The notes under the pieces: model-generated
The model's input: the letters and a program-made list of their open reading frames with translations, nothing else
What the model was told of the DNA's origin: nothing
Database searches by the model: none
Shown: positions 1 through 9,782 of the stretch, piece after piece
Layout: every line of letters begins with the position of its first letter
Position numbering within the stretch: the stretch's first letter is position 1
From: DASSUW01 sp963811895
Lineage (GTDB): Bacteria > Actinomycetota > Thermoleophilia > Solirubrobacterales > Solirubrobacteraceae
Reading direction: 5' to 3'
Assembly (NCBI GenBank): GCA_963811895.1
Contig: CAWETE010000005.1
Span: forward strand, 186,001 to 250,000
DNA: 64,000 nt
Translations under genes and position numbers: made by a program

Positions 1-674
1 TCGACGCCAAGGAGGACCGCGACCGCGCCGAGGCGGAGCGCGACGCGCTGTCGAAGAAGCTCGCCCAGGTGACGCTCGAGCGCGACCGGCTCGCGCAGGC
101 GAAGGGCCTCGACCAGATCAACTCCGCCGGCGGCCTCGACGACTACGAGCCCGTCGAGGCCCGCGTGATCGCCCGCTCGCCCAGCTCCTGGTACCAGACG
201 TTCCAGATCAACAAGGGCTCGAGCGACGGCGTGGCGGTCAACCAGCCGGTCGTCAACAGCGCCGGGCTGGTCGGCAAGATCAAGGAGGTGTCCGACGGCA
301 ATGCCGTCGTGATGCTGCTCACCGACCCGGAGTTCGGGGTCTCGGCGCGCGCGCTCGAGAGCGGCGAGCCCGGCAGCGTGAGCCCCGCGGTCGGCGCCGC
401 CGGCGACCTGCGCTTCGAGCTCGTGCCGAACGCCAAGGAGGTGCGGCGCGGCGAGCGGATCATCACCGCAGGCACGAGCACCTCCGCCAAGGTCTCCGAC
501 CTCAGCTCGCTGTATCCGGCCGGCATCCCGATCGGGATCGTCGACCGGATCGAGACCGGCGAGGGCGAGCTCGACCGCGTGATCCACGTGCAGCCCGTCG
601 CCGAGCTCCGCAAGCTCGACATCGTCGAGGTCCTCACGCAGCCCGACGCCGACCTGAGGGCGCAGACGCCGTGA
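1..674 (+). CDS. mreC: Rod-shape-determining protein MreC, 5' end outside window
   Basis: MreC is the extracytoplasmic scaffold that couples MreB filaments to the elongation synthases PBP2 and RodA. The frame is open from base 3, giving 223 visible residues. The first ~30 are a charged Asp/Glu/Arg/Lys coiled coil (MreC dimerisation helix), followed by the paired beta-barrel domain with turns such as INKGSSDGV and NSAGLVGKI and a late YPAGIPIGIV strand. The N-terminal membrane helix must lie upstream of the window. The stop overlaps the mreD start as GTGA, and mreD, mrdA and rodA follow directly, which supports the call strongly. Confidence 0.95.
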   Translation, partial: DAKEDRDRAEAERDALSKKLAQVTLERDRLAQAKGLDQINSAGGLDDYEPVEARVIARSPSSWYQTFQINKGSSDGVAVNQPVVNSAGLVGKIKEVSDGNAVVMLLTDPEFGVSARALESGEPGSVSPAVGAAGDLRFELVPNAKEVRRGERIITAGTSTSAKVSDLSSLYPAGIPIGIVDRIETGEGELDRVIHVQPVAELRKLDIVEVLTQPDADLRAQTP

Positions 675-1237
675 CCATGACGCCCCAGGCCGCAGGCCGG
701 CTCGCGCTGCTCGGGCTGCTGGGCGGCATCATCCAGCTCACCACCGTCTCGCAGGTGTCGGTCTTCGGCGTGCCCGCCGACCTCTCGCCGCTGCTGGTGG
801 CCTCGGTCGGCTTCCTGTGCGGCTCCGTGGCCGGCTCGGTCTTCGGCTTCTGCCTCGGCCTGTTCGTCGACACGGTGCTGCTGCAGACGCTGGGCGTCAA
901 CTCGCTCGTCTTCACCGCCGTCGGCTACGGCGCCGGCCGCGTGCGCGAGCTGCGCGACCCGGCGCACACGCTGGCGCCGGTCGTGGTCGGCGCCGCCGCC
1001 ACCGCGATCGCCGCCGTCAGCTTCTCGCTGCTGCAGTTCCTGCTCGGCGTCGAGGCGCCGGTCTCGTTCGAGCTGCTGCGCCAGATCCTGATCACGATCG
1101 TGCTCAACACGCTGCTGGCGCTGCCGGTGTACGCGATCTGCCGCCGCGTGCTGCTCCCGTACCTGCCCGACGACCCGCGCCGCCGCCGGCGCCGCGCGTA
1201 CACGACCGGCGGCCTCAGCCCGCTCTCACGTGCCTAA
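671..1237 (+). CDS. mreD: Rod-shape-determining membrane protein MreD
   Basis: A 188-residue, very hydrophobic protein with about five membrane segments, the usual size and topology for MreD, which sits in the elongasome with MreC and RodA. The GTG start overlaps the mreC stop by 4 nt, so translation is probably coupled; an ATG two codons in (677) is an alternative. The C-terminus is short and Arg-rich (RRRRRRAY), consistent with a cytoplasmic tail. It overlaps the next gene, mrdA, by 8 nt. MreD sequences are poorly conserved, so the call rests on position plus topology. Confidence 0.88.
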   Translation: MTMTPQAAGRLALLGLLGGIIQLTTVSQVSVFGVPADLSPLLVASVGFLCGSVAGSVFGFCLGLFVDTVLLQTLGVNSLVFTAVGYGAGRVRELRDPAHTLAPVVVGAAATAIAAVSFSLLQFLLGVEAPVSFELLRQILITIVLNTLLALPVYAICRRVLLPYLPDDPRRRRRRAYTTGGLSPLSRA

Positions 1238-3401
1238 CCCCGTCGAGGAACGCCGCCCGCCGATCACGCCGCAGCTCGCGGTGCGCGTCGCCGTGCTCGG
1301 CGGCCTCGCCTTCGTGCTGTTCGCGATCGTCTTCTTCCGCCTCTGGTTCCTGCAGGTCCTGTCGGGCGAGGACTATGTGTCGCAGGCCCGCGACAACCGC
1401 GTCCGCAAGGTCCGGATCGAGGCGCCGCGCGGCAACATCGTCGACCGCCACGGCACCGTGCTGGTGAAGACGCGCGTGGCGCCGGTGGTCCAGCTCGTCC
1501 CGAGCTCGCTGCCCGACTCGGTGCTCGAGCAGGCCGACGAGTTCCGCAAGGAGCGCGGCGAGGCCGAGAGGGCGCGCCTGGCGGCCGCCGACCAGCTGCG
1601 CTCGCTCGAGCGCGACATCCGCGAGCGCCGCGGCGGCGCCACGCGCAAGCAGCGCCGCGACCGCCGGCGCCTGGCGCGCTCCGCCCGCGAGGCCGCGCCG
1701 GTGGCCGTCCCGCCCGTGCCCGTCGGCGAGCTCGAGCTGCGCCGCCTGTACCGCCGCCTCGGCCACGTGATCGACGTCCGGCCCAAGACGATCCACGAGC
1801 GCGTGATCGAGGGCGTGGCCGAGCTGCCCTACTCGAACGTCACCATCCGCACGGCCGTCAACCGCACCGCCTTCAACTACATCCGCGAGCGCAGGGAGGA
1901 GTTCCCCGGCGTCGAGGTCGAGAAGCAGTACCTGCGCGACTACCCGCACGACGAGCTGGGCGCCCAGCTGTTCGGGACCACGCGCGAGATCTCGCCCGAG
2001 GAGCTCAAGCTGAAGCGCTACCGCGGCGTCGAGCCCGGCACGCGCATCGGGGCCGACGGCATCGAGGAGAGCTACGACGAGTACCTGCGCGGCACCGACG
2101 GCTTCACGCGGGTGGTCATCAACGCGCTCGGCAGCCGCGACGACCGCCGACAGATGAGCCGGCGCGAGCCCAAGCAGGGCCAGCGCCTGCGCGTCACGCT
2201 CGACCTCAATCTCCAGCGCGCCGCCAACGACGCGCTCGCCCGCGCGGTGGGCGCCGCCTCGCAGAACGGAGCGAAGGCCGGCGCCTTCGTGGCCATGGAC
2301 CCGCGCAACGGCGAGATCCTGGCGCTCGGCTCCTACCCGAGCTTCGACGCCAACGAGTTCGCCAAGCCGATCTCGCAGGCCCGCTACAACGCACTCTCCA
2401 GCGAGGACCTCGGGGCGCCGCTGTTCAACCGCGCGATCGCCGCCACCTATCCCACCGGCTCGACGTTCAAGCCGGTCACGGCGATGGCGGCGCTCGAGGA
2501 GGGCGTCATCACGCCGGCGACCCCGATCGTCGACGACGGCGAGTTCGAGCTCGGCGACCGCGTGTTCAAGAACGCGAAGGACGCGGTGTTCGGCACGCTG
2601 ACGCTCCCAGGCGCTCTGACCGTGTCCTCGGACGTCTTCTTCTACACGCTGGGCGCGGAGATGAACGGCCGCGGCCCGGTGCTCCAGGAGTGGGCGAAGC
2701 GGCTCGGCGTGGGGCGGAGGACCGGGATCGACATCCCCGGCGAGTTCGCCGGCCTGGTGCCGGACTCGAAGTGGCGCAACGAGGGCTACAAGGAGTACCG
2801 GCGCTGCGCGAAGAAGGCCAACGTGACGCCGGGCACGACGGAGGCGCTGTTCGCGTGCGGCGGCATCGAGCGCGAGTGGTCGGGCGGCGACAACGTCAAC
2901 CTCGCCGTCGGCCAGGGCGACCTCCAGGCGACGCCGCTCCAGATGGCCACCGCCTACTCGACGATCATCAACAGCGGCAAGGTCGTGCGGCCGCACCTGG
3001 GCATGCAGGTCGAGGACGGCAACGGCGTGATGCAGGAGGAGATCCGCACGCCGGCCCGGCGCCGCGTCTCCTTCGACCAGGGGAACCGCGATGCGATCAT
3101 GGCCGGCCTGCACGGCGCCGCGACAGCCGACGGGGGCACCTCGAGCGACGTGTTCTCCGACTTCCCGTATCGCGACATGCTGTACGGCAAGACCGGCACG
3201 GCCGAGCGCGCGCCCAACCCCGACCAGTCCTGGTACGTCTGCTACGTGGACCACCCGACGAAGCCGATCGTGGTCGTCACCACGATCGAGCGCGGAGGGT
3301 TTGGCGCGGAGACTGCGGCACCCGCGGCGCGCCTCATCCTCAATGAGTGGTTCGATTTGAAGGACGACGACTTCCACGCCGGCTCCGACCAGTCAAATTG
3401 A
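1230..3401 (+). CDS. mrdA: Penicillin-binding protein 2 (peptidoglycan transpeptidase)
   Basis: A 723-residue class B PBP that crosslinks lateral-wall peptidoglycan together with RodA. It has a single N-terminal membrane helix (about residues 20-42), a PBP dimerisation domain, then the transpeptidase domain with all three active-site motifs: S411-T-F-K414 in YPTGSTFKP, S466-S-D468, and K654-T-G-T657. A charged Arg/Glu/Lys segment at about residues 100-170 looks like an inserted coiled coil in the dimerisation domain and makes the protein longer than a typical ~630-residue PBP2. GTG start; overlaps mreD by 8 nt and rodA by 4 nt. Confidence 0.96.
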   Translation: MPNPVEERRPPITPQLAVRVAVLGGLAFVLFAIVFFRLWFLQVLSGEDYVSQARDNRVRKVRIEAPRGNIVDRHGTVLVKTRVAPVVQLVPSSLPDSVLEQADEFRKERGEAERARLAAADQLRSLERDIRERRGGATRKQRRDRRRLARSAREAAPVAVPPVPVGELELRRLYRRLGHVIDVRPKTIHERVIEGVAELPYSNVTIRTAVNRTAFNYIRERREEFPGVEVEKQYLRDYPHDELGAQLFGTTREISPEELKLKRYRGVEPGTRIGADGIEESYDEYLRGTDGFTRVVINALGSRDDRRQMSRREPKQGQRLRVTLDLNLQRAANDALARAVGAASQNGAKAGAFVAMDPRNGEILALGSYPSFDANEFAKPISQARYNALSSEDLGAPLFNRAIAATYPTGSTFKPVTAMAALEEGVITPATPIVDDGEFELGDRVFKNAKDAVFGTLTLPGALTVSSDVFFYTLGAEMNGRGPVLQEWAKRLGVGRRTGIDIPGEFAGLVPDSKWRNEGYKEYRRCAKKANVTPGTTEALFACGGIEREWSGGDNVNLAVGQGDLQATPLQMATAYSTIINSGKVVRPHLGMQVEDGNGVMQEEIRTPARRRVSFDQGNRDAIMAGLHGAATADGGTSSDVFSDFPYRDMLYGKTGTAERAPNPDQSWYVCYVDHPTKPIVVVTTIERGGFGAETAAPAARLILNEWFDLKDDDFHAGSDQSN

Positions 3402-4594
3402 GCAGCCACCCGATCCAGCCCGCTTCTGAGCCTCCGCCCCCGCTCATGCCGCGCGAGTGGCATCTGCGGCTGGACCCGTTGCTGCTGCTCGCCACGCTCG
3501 GGCTGGTGGCCGGCTCGCTGATCGCCCTCAACGGCGCGACGCAGAACGACGTGACCGGCGAGCCGCACTACTACGTCTACCGCCAGGCGGCCTACGCGGG
3601 CATCGGCCTGATCCTCATGTACGCCGTCTCGCGGCTCGACTACTCGCGGCTGCGCGAGCTGCGCTACCCGGTCTACGGCGTGCTCCTGGGCCTCCTGGTC
3701 ATGGTGCTCGCCATCGCGGGCGTCACCCGCGGCACGCGAGCGTGGATCGAGCTGCCGTTCTTCAACTTCCAGCCCTCCGAGCTCGGCAAGGTGCTGCTGA
3801 TCGTCGCCCTGTCGGGCTTCCTGGTGGACCGCATGCGCCGCATGGGGCGCGACACGACGGCGCGGATCATGCTGCTCGGCCTGCTGCCCACGATGCTCGT
3901 GATCGCCGAGCCGGACCTCGGCTCGGCGCTCGTCTACGTGGCGGGCACGATGGCGCTGCTGTTCGTGGCCGGGGCGCCCTGGCGGCACTTCGCGGCGCTG
4001 GGCGCTCTGTTCGCGCTCGCCGTCACGACCGTGCTGGTGGCCGCGCCGATGGCGGGCGTGCAGGTGCTCGAGCCCTACCAGGTCGACCGCCTGACCTCGT
4101 TCCTGCACCCGTCCGCCGACCCGGGCGAGGAGGGCTACCAGCTCCAGCAGGCGCTGACCGCCATCGGATCGGGCGAGAAGACCGGCCGCGGCGTCGAGGA
4201 TGCGACCCAGACGTCGCTCAACTTCCTACCCGAGCACCACACCGATTTCGTCTTCGCCGTCATCGGCGAGACCTACGGTTTCGCAGGTTGCGCGCTCATC
4301 CTGTCGCTGTACGCGCTACTTATATGGCGAGGTTTGCATATCCTGACCGTCGCGAAGAACCTGTATGGCGCGCTGCTCGCCGGCGGCATCACGGTGATGC
4401 TGCTGTTCCAGCTCTTCGTGAACATCGGGATGAACGTGGGAATCATGCCCATCACGGGCGTGACCGCCCCGCTACTGAGCTTCGGCGGCTCGTCGATGCT
4501 CGCGACATTCCTGGCCCTCGGCCTGCTCCATTCCGTCCACGCGCAGGCGCGCGAAACGGCGGAGCTCAAGGGGAGGGCGACCATCTTCCAATGA
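3398..4594 (+). CDS. rodA: Peptidoglycan glycosyltransferase RodA (SEDS family)
   Basis: SEDS-family polymerase of the elongasome, partner of PBP2. About ten membrane segments are visible, with the family landmarks FFNFQPSELGK, FLPEHHTDFVFAVIGE and the C-terminal PLLSFGGSSM. I place the start at TTG 3398, where TTGA overlaps the mrdA stop; the frame is open further 5' (GTG 3347), and ATG 3446 (MPREWHL) is also possible. About 399 residues from 3398, normal for RodA. The last gene of the cell-shape run before the RNase gene. Confidence 0.93.
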   Translation: MSSHPIQPASEPPPPLMPREWHLRLDPLLLLATLGLVAGSLIALNGATQNDVTGEPHYYVYRQAAYAGIGLILMYAVSRLDYSRLRELRYPVYGVLLGLLVMVLAIAGVTRGTRAWIELPFFNFQPSELGKVLLIVALSGFLVDRMRRMGRDTTARIMLLGLLPTMLVIAEPDLGSALVYVAGTMALLFVAGAPWRHFAALGALFALAVTTVLVAAPMAGVQVLEPYQVDRLTSFLHPSADPGEEGYQLQQALTAIGSGEKTGRGVEDATQTSLNFLPEHHTDFVFAVIGETYGFAGCALILSLYALLIWRGLHILTVAKNLYGALLAGGITVMLLFQLFVNIGMNVGIMPITGVTAPLLSFGGSSMLATFLALGLLHSVHAQARETAELKGRATIFQ

Positions 4595-4606
4595 GGAAAG
4601 TTTTCA

Positions 4607-6817
4607 GTGAGAAAGCAAGTGCTGGTCACGGTCGACCGCGGGGAAACCCGCGTCGCCATGCTGGAGGCGTCGGGCGATCCCGAGGCTCCGGCCAAGTCCC
4701 GCCGCCGGCGGGGTAAGAAGAAGGCCGAGGTCCCGGCCGGATACCGCGTCGCGGAGGTCTACTTCGAGCGCCGCGGGGGCCGGTCGATCGTCGGCAACAT
4801 CTACAAGGGCAAGGTCGACAACGTCCTGCCCGGGCTCGAGGCCGCCTTCGTCGACATCGGCCTCGACAAGAACGGCTTCCTGCACGTCGACGAGATCGTC
4901 ATCCCGGGCAAGGAGCAGGTGCGGCGCGGGCGCGGCTCGGGCACGACCGGGACCCGGATCACCGACCTGCTCTCGCCGGGGCAGGAGATCGTCGTCCAGG
5001 TCGTCAAGGACCCGCTGAAGACCAAGGGCGCCCGGCTCTCGATGGAGGTCACCATCGCCGGCCGCTACATGGTCTACGCGCCGACCGGCGAGGGCGTCGG
5101 CGTCTCGAGGAGGCTCGAGGACAAGGAGCGCGACCGCCTGCGCAAGGAGGCCAAGCAGCTCGACCTCGACGGCGGCGGCGCGATCATCCGCACCGCGGCC
5201 CACGGCGCCGCCCGCAAGGACTTCGAGCGCGAGCTGCAGTACCTGTTCAAGCTCAACGAGGTGCTCGAGAAGCGCGTGCGGGAGGCCGAGGCGCCCGCGC
5301 TCGTCTTCCAGGAGGCCGACCTCTCGGTCCGCGTCGTGCGCGACATCTTCTCGGAGCACTTCGAGCGCGCGGTGGTCGACGACCCCAAGGCCCACCACCG
5401 GCTGGTCTCCTTCTTCGCGCGCACGGCGCCGGAGCTGGTCGACCGCGTGGAGCTGTGGGAGGAGGCCGAGCCGCTGTTCGAGGGCTACGGCGTCGAGCCG
5501 GTCATCGAGGGGATGCTCAACCGCCGCGTCGACCTTGCCAGCGGCGGCTACCTGATGATCGACTACGCCGAGGCGCTGACCGTCATCGACGTCAACACCG
5601 GCTCGTTCATCGGCAAGGGCAAGGCCGCCCGGCTCGAGGACACGATCACCAAGACGAACCTCGAGGCGGCCGAGGAGGTCGTCAACCAGCTGCGGCTGCG
5701 CGACATCGGCGGCATCATCGTCATCGACTTCATCGACATGGCGCGCGCCCGCAACCGCGACGCCGTGCTCAAGGTGCTGCGCAAGGCGCTCGACGAGGAC
5801 CGGACCAAGACCTTCGTGGTCGAGATCTCGCCGCTCGGCCTGGTCGAGATGACGCGCCAGAACGTCACCGACGGCGTGCGCGAGATCATGTCCAAGACCT
5901 GCCCGGTCTGCCACGGCGAGGGCGTCGTCAAGTCGGAGGAGACGATCGCCATCGGCATCGCGCGCCACCTGCGGCACATGCTCAAGGAGGTCGGCGACGG
6001 CGGTCCCGAGGCCTACCTGCTGCGCATCAACCCGAAGGTGAGCGCCTGGTTCACCGCCGACGGCGCGCGCGAGCTGCACGCGCTCGAGGACCAGACGGGG
6101 AAGTACTTCCACTTCGAGGGCTCCGAGGGCCTGCCGCTCGACCACTTCGCGGTGACCATGGAGGGCACGCGCGACGAGATCGAGGAGCGCTCCGTGCCGT
6201 TCCGGGCCGGCGAGGAGGTCCACGTCCACATCGTCGAGCCGCACATGTACAACCCGGACGACGGCGTGGCGAAGATCGACGGCTACCTGATCGACGTCGT
6301 CAACGGCATCGCCTTCGTGGGCGAGAAGAAGCTCGTGCGGATCGAGCAGGCCGGCCGCACGTCCGCGGTGGCGGCGCTCACCGGCGCCGACGCCGAGGCC
6401 GCCGAGGAGGCGGCCAAGGAGCGCTCCGAGGAGCGCAAGCTCGTCGACGAGCGCGCCAAGCGCTCCGCCGCCGCCAAGCGGGGCGCCGCGGCCCGCAAGG
6501 CGCGCGAGGTGGAGTCCAAGCCCAAGCCGGCCAAGGCCAAGCCCGCGAAGCGGCGCGCGAAGAAGGCGGCCGACGAGGAGGCAAAGCCGAAGCCGCGCGG
6601 CCGGCAGCGCAAGCGGTCCAAGCAGGACGAGGACGGAGCCGTCGAGGCCGAGGCCGTCGCGGCCCTGACCGACGAGGAACCGTCCGAGGCCGGCACGGCT
6701 CCCGCGGCGGCGGACGACGCGTCGGAGAACGGTGACGCGCTATCCTCTCGCCCTCGGCGCCGAGGCCGCAGAGGCGGACGGCGCCGTTCGCGCGCGAAGG
6801 CCGCGGCCGACGAATAG
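4607..6817 (+). CDS. rne: Ribonuclease E/G family endoribonuclease
   Basis: A 736-residue RNase E/G: the endonuclease that starts mRNA decay and processes rRNA and tRNA. The S1 domain is near the N-terminus (SIVGNIYKGKVDNVLPG). The catalytic aspartates are D328 in DVNTGSF and D374 in IVIDFIDM, 46 residues apart as against 43 in E. coli RNase E. The zinc-link motif CPVCHGEG follows. After the catalytic core comes an S1/TRAM-like strand set, then ~150 residues of low-complexity basic and acidic sequence ending in an Arg/Gly-rich tail, probably an RNA or protein docking tail. GTG start with a GAGGAAAG ribosome site at 4593-4600. Confidence 0.94.
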   Translation: MRKQVLVTVDRGETRVAMLEASGDPEAPAKSRRRRGKKKAEVPAGYRVAEVYFERRGGRSIVGNIYKGKVDNVLPGLEAAFVDIGLDKNGFLHVDEIVIPGKEQVRRGRGSGTTGTRITDLLSPGQEIVVQVVKDPLKTKGARLSMEVTIAGRYMVYAPTGEGVGVSRRLEDKERDRLRKEAKQLDLDGGGAIIRTAAHGAARKDFERELQYLFKLNEVLEKRVREAEAPALVFQEADLSVRVVRDIFSEHFERAVVDDPKAHHRLVSFFARTAPELVDRVELWEEAEPLFEGYGVEPVIEGMLNRRVDLASGGYLMIDYAEALTVIDVNTGSFIGKGKAARLEDTITKTNLEAAEEVVNQLRLRDIGGIIVIDFIDMARARNRDAVLKVLRKALDEDRTKTFVVEISPLGLVEMTRQNVTDGVREIMSKTCPVCHGEGVVKSEETIAIGIARHLRHMLKEVGDGGPEAYLLRINPKVSAWFTADGARELHALEDQTGKYFHFEGSEGLPLDHFAVTMEGTRDEIEERSVPFRAGEEVHVHIVEPHMYNPDDGVAKIDGYLIDVVNGIAFVGEKKLVRIEQAGRTSAVAALTGADAEAAEEAAKERSEERKLVDERAKRSAAAKRGAAARKAREVESKPKPAKAKPAKRRAKKAADEEAKPKPRGRQRKRSKQDEDGAVEAEAVAALTDEEPSEAGTAPAAADDASENGDALSSRPRRRGRRGGRRRSRAKAAADE

Positions 6818-6829
6818 AGCTTCTGAACC

Positions 6830-7135
6830 ATGTCCTACGCAGTCATCAAGACCGGCGGCAAGCAGTACCGCGTCGAGGAGGGGCAGACCCTCCTCGTCGA
6901 GCGCCTGCCCGACGAAGCCGGCGCCACCGTCGAGCTGACGACCCTGCTGCTCGCCGGCGACGGCGACGCCCAGTTCGACGCGTCGAAGCTGGCGCCGGTC
7001 AAGGCCGAGATCGTCGGCCACGAGCGCGGCAAGAAGCTGCGGGTGTTCAAGTTCAAGCCCAAGCGCGGCTACCGCCGCCGCACGGGCCACCGGCAGGAGC
7101 TCACGCGGCTCCGCATCACCAAGATCGGGAAGTAG
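6830..7135 (+). CDS. rplU: 50S ribosomal protein bL21
   Basis: A 101-residue ribosomal protein bL21 of the large subunit, binding 23S rRNA. The family signature is clear: MSYAVIKTGGKQYRVEEG at the N-terminus, and a basic KFKPKRGYRRRTGHRQ stretch before the C-terminal TRLRITKI. ATG start 12 nt after the RNase gene and 7 nt before rpmA, the usual rplU-rpmA pairing. The normal obgE neighbour is displaced by about 3.3 kb of other genes. Confidence 0.98.
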   Translation: MSYAVIKTGGKQYRVEEGQTLLVERLPDEAGATVELTTLLLAGDGDAQFDASKLAPVKAEIVGHERGKKLRVFKFKPKRGYRRRTGHRQELTRLRITKIGK

Positions 7136-7142
7136 CGACGCA

Positions 7143-7400
7143 ATGGCACACAAGAAGGGCCTCGGATCCAGCCGCAACGGGCGCGACTCGAACTCGAAGC
7201 GCCTCGGTGTGAAGGTGTTCGCCGGCGAGACCGTGACCGGCGGCGAGATCATCGTTCGCCAGCGCGGGACGAAGTTCAAGCCCGGCGACGGCGTGGGCAT
7301 CGGCAAGGACGACACGATCTTCGCCAAGTCGGCGGGCACGGTGCAGTTCCGCACCGGCCGCCGCGGGCGGACAATTTCGGTCGAGCCGGCCGCCGACTAA
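7143..7400 (+). CDS. rpmA: 50S ribosomal protein bL27
   Basis: An 85-residue bL27, whose N-terminal tail reaches the peptidyl-transferase centre. The sequence begins MAHKKGLGSSRNGRDSN, the mature-type N-terminus without a Firmicutes-style cleavable leader. GTKFKPGDGVGIGKDDT is the conserved core. The stop codon overlaps the convergent minus-strand DipZ-like gene by 4 nt. Confidence 0.98.
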   Translation: MAHKKGLGSSRNGRDSNSKRLGVKVFAGETVTGGEIIVRQRGTKFKPGDGVGIGKDDTIFAKSAGTVQFRTGRRGRTISVEPAAD

Positions 7401-9038
7401 CCGAAGGTGAACGCGTAGCCGGCCACGCCCGGCTCGAACTCCAGCCGCAGCCGGTGCTCGCCGGCGCGCGGCCGCTTCATGAGCTCGTAGAGCCGCTGGC
7501 CGTCGACGGTCACGGTCCGCTCGCGCTTGCCGTCCACGAAGACCTCGACGCGCGCGGGCTTCGGTGAGCCGAGCACGAGGTACACCGACTTGCCGTGCAC
7601 GCGGGCGGTGAGCGTCGCGCGGTCGACGGCCTCGGCCGACTCGTCGTCGACGCTCCAGCGTCCCTTCAGCGCGAAGCGGTCGGGCGGCAGGCTGCGTCGC
7701 GCCGGGGTACTCGTGCACGCCGGCCCGGGGCGGGGTGACCCAGCCCTGGGCGCGGGCGACGCCGAGGTAGGTCTCGGGCGTCGCCTCGCCCGGGACCTCG
7801 ACGGCCCCCTGGCGCCCGGTCCGCTCGCCCGGTGAGGCTCCGGCCTCCTCGAGCAGATCGCGGATCGCCTCCTCGGTGACGGCGTAGGCGCCCTCGCCGA
7901 AGTGCGCGTAGCGGACCTCGCCCTTCGCGTCGATCAGGTACTTCGCCGGCCAGTACTGGTTGCCCCAGGCGTCCCAGGTGCCGTAGTCGTTGTCCTGCGC
8001 GACCGGGTAGCGCAGGCGGTTGCGGGCGATCGCGTCGCGCACGTTGCCCGGGTCCTCCTCGAACCCGAACTCGGGCGTGTGCACGCCGACGATGGTCAGC
8101 CCGCGGTCGCGGTAGCGCCGGTCCCAGGCCCGCAGGTACGGCAGCGTGCGCAGGCAGTTGATGCACGTGTAGGTCCAGAAGTCGATCAGCACGACCTTCC
8201 CGCGCAGCCCGCTCAGCGTGAGCGGGGGCGAGTTGAGCCAGCGCGTGACGCCCGCGAACTCGGGCGCCTCGCCGAGCTCCGGCAGCCCGCTCGAGGCGGG
8301 CGCGAAGCGCGGCGCTCCGCGCAGGTCGGCGAGCTGGTCCTCGACCGCGTCGGAGCGCTCGAGCGCTCCGGTCGGGTTGACCAGCACGGCCGGCAGGTCG
8401 TCGGCGATGGCGGTCTGGAAGCGCAGGTCGGCCTCGACGAGGATGGCCAGCGCGGTGAGCACCATCACGACGCCCATCACGCGCTGGAGCGCCGGCCCGC
8501 GGACGGGCCGCAGCACGCGCCGGCCGCCGAGGCAGAGCGCGAGCAGGGCGGCGGCCGAGCCCACCGCGTAGCTGAGCGCCACCGCCACCGTCGACCCCGA
8601 GGCCGCGCCGACGGAGATCACGGCGGCCAGGATCGGCCCGGCGCACGGCGCGTAGACGAAGCCGAGCGCGGCGCCGACGCCGAGGCCGCTGAGGAACCCG
8701 TCGCCGCGCGTGCGCGGGCCGTAGCGGATCAGCGGCGACAGCCAGGCCTCCAGGCGGTCGGCGAGCCGCGGCGCGAGCAGCAGGCCGCCGAAGCCGAGCA
8801 GCACGAGCACGGCGATCGTGCGCAGCGCGCCGGTGCCCAGGCCGACGCCGTCGACCAGCTCGGCGATGCCGACGATGGTGATCGTGAAGGTGACGGTGAG
8901 GCCGAGCACGATCCCCAGCGGCCGCCGCCGCCCGCCGGTGGCGCCCGCGGACAGCAGCGCCGGGAGGATCGGCAGCACGCACGGCGAGAGCGCCGTGCCG
9001 GCGCCGGCGATCACCGCGAACAGCATGAGGAGCGCCAC
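7397..9038 (-). CDS. DipZ-like CcdA/thioredoxin fusion, with an apparent +1 frameshift
   Basis: A thiol-redox membrane protein that would carry electrons from cytoplasmic thioredoxin to extracytoplasmic substrates. N-terminal CcdA domain with six or so membrane helices and the two Cys-Pro sites (SPCVLP at residue 18, APCAGP further on). A TlpA-type thioredoxin domain follows, with WTYTCINC (C292, C295). The C-terminal carbohydrate-binding-like beta domain is in a different frame: one extra base at the GG pair 7690-7691 moves the reading from the frame ending in GATQ to the frame LPPDRFALKG, which stops at 7397. GTG start at 9038, or ATG at 9026. Its stop overlaps rpmA tail to tail. Confidence 0.85.
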
Positions 9039-9073
9039 GCACGAACAGTACGCAGCGCGGTGTTACGCGCCGC

Positions 9074-9751
9074 TTACGTCGGCTGAGCCGTGGGCCGGAT
9101 CAGGATCTCGTTGACGTCGACGTGCGGCGGCTGCGAGACCGCGAACATCACGGCGCGGGCGATGTCGTCGGCCTGCAGCGCCTCCATCTTCGGCGGCTCG
9201 TCGAAGAACGGCGTGTCGACCATGCCCGGCTCGATCAGCGTCACCCGCACGCCGCTGTCGTTGAAGTCCAGCCGCGCGGCCTCGCCCATCGCCGTCACCG
9301 CGTGCTTGCTGGCCGAGTACAGCGAGCCCTGCAGCGCGCGCCGGCCGGCCACGGAGCTGGTGAGCAGCAGGTGGCCCTTGCTGTCCTTCAGCGGCTGCAG
9401 GGCGGCGCGGATGGTCAGCGCCACGCCGTAGACGTTGGTGAGGACCATCTCCTTCCACTCCTCCGGCGTGCCCTTGTCGAACCCGCGGGCGCCGCCGAAG
9501 CCGGCGTTGGCGAAGGCGACGTCGATCCGCCCGTACTCGTCCAGCGCGCGCTTCACGAGCGCCTCCTGGTCGGCCCACTCGGTCACGTCGCAGCGCACGG
9601 CGATCCCGCCCACCTCCTCCGCGAGCGCCTCGAGCTTGTCGATCGAGCGGGCGGCCAGGACGCAGCGGTAACCGGCCTCGGCGGCGTGGCGGGCGGTGGC
9701 GGCGCCGATGCCGGTCGACGCGCCGGTGATCAGGAAGACGGGTTGACTCAT
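9074..9751 (-). CDS. Short-chain dehydrogenase/reductase
   Basis: A 225-residue classical SDR oxidoreductase; substrate not predictable. The Rossmann nucleotide site GASTGIG is near the N-terminus, an NAG motif in AFANAGFGG follows, and the catalytic Ser with YSASK (Tyr-x-x-x-Lys) sits near residue 145. R34 in LAARSIDK suggests NADP(H) preference, which is inference. ATG at 9751 chosen because SDRs start a few residues before the glycine motif. It is 35 nt upstream of the DipZ-like gene on the same strand and diverges from the secreted-protein gene at 9783. Confidence 0.9.
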   Translation of the reverse strand: MSQPVFLITGASTGIGAATARHAAEAGYRCVLAARSIDKLEALAEEVGGIAVRCDVTEWADQEALVKRALDEYGRIDVAFANAGFGGARGFDKGTPEEWKEMVLTNVYGVALTIRAALQPLKDSKGHLLLTSSVAGRRALQGSLYSASKHAVTAMGEAARLDFNDSGVRVTLIEPGMVDTPFFDEPPKMEALQADDIARAVMFAVSQPPHVDVNEILIRPTAQPT

Positions 9752-9782
9752 GGAGAAAAGACTGGCAGCCGAAGACAGGGGC

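Noticed and set aside
1215..3377. A 720-residue open frame on the minus strand opposite mrdA, and many similar long antisense frames
   Set aside because: High GC leaves few stop codons in all frames. These frames have repetitive Arg/Ala/His-rich translations and no domain motifs, while the opposite strand has clear genes.
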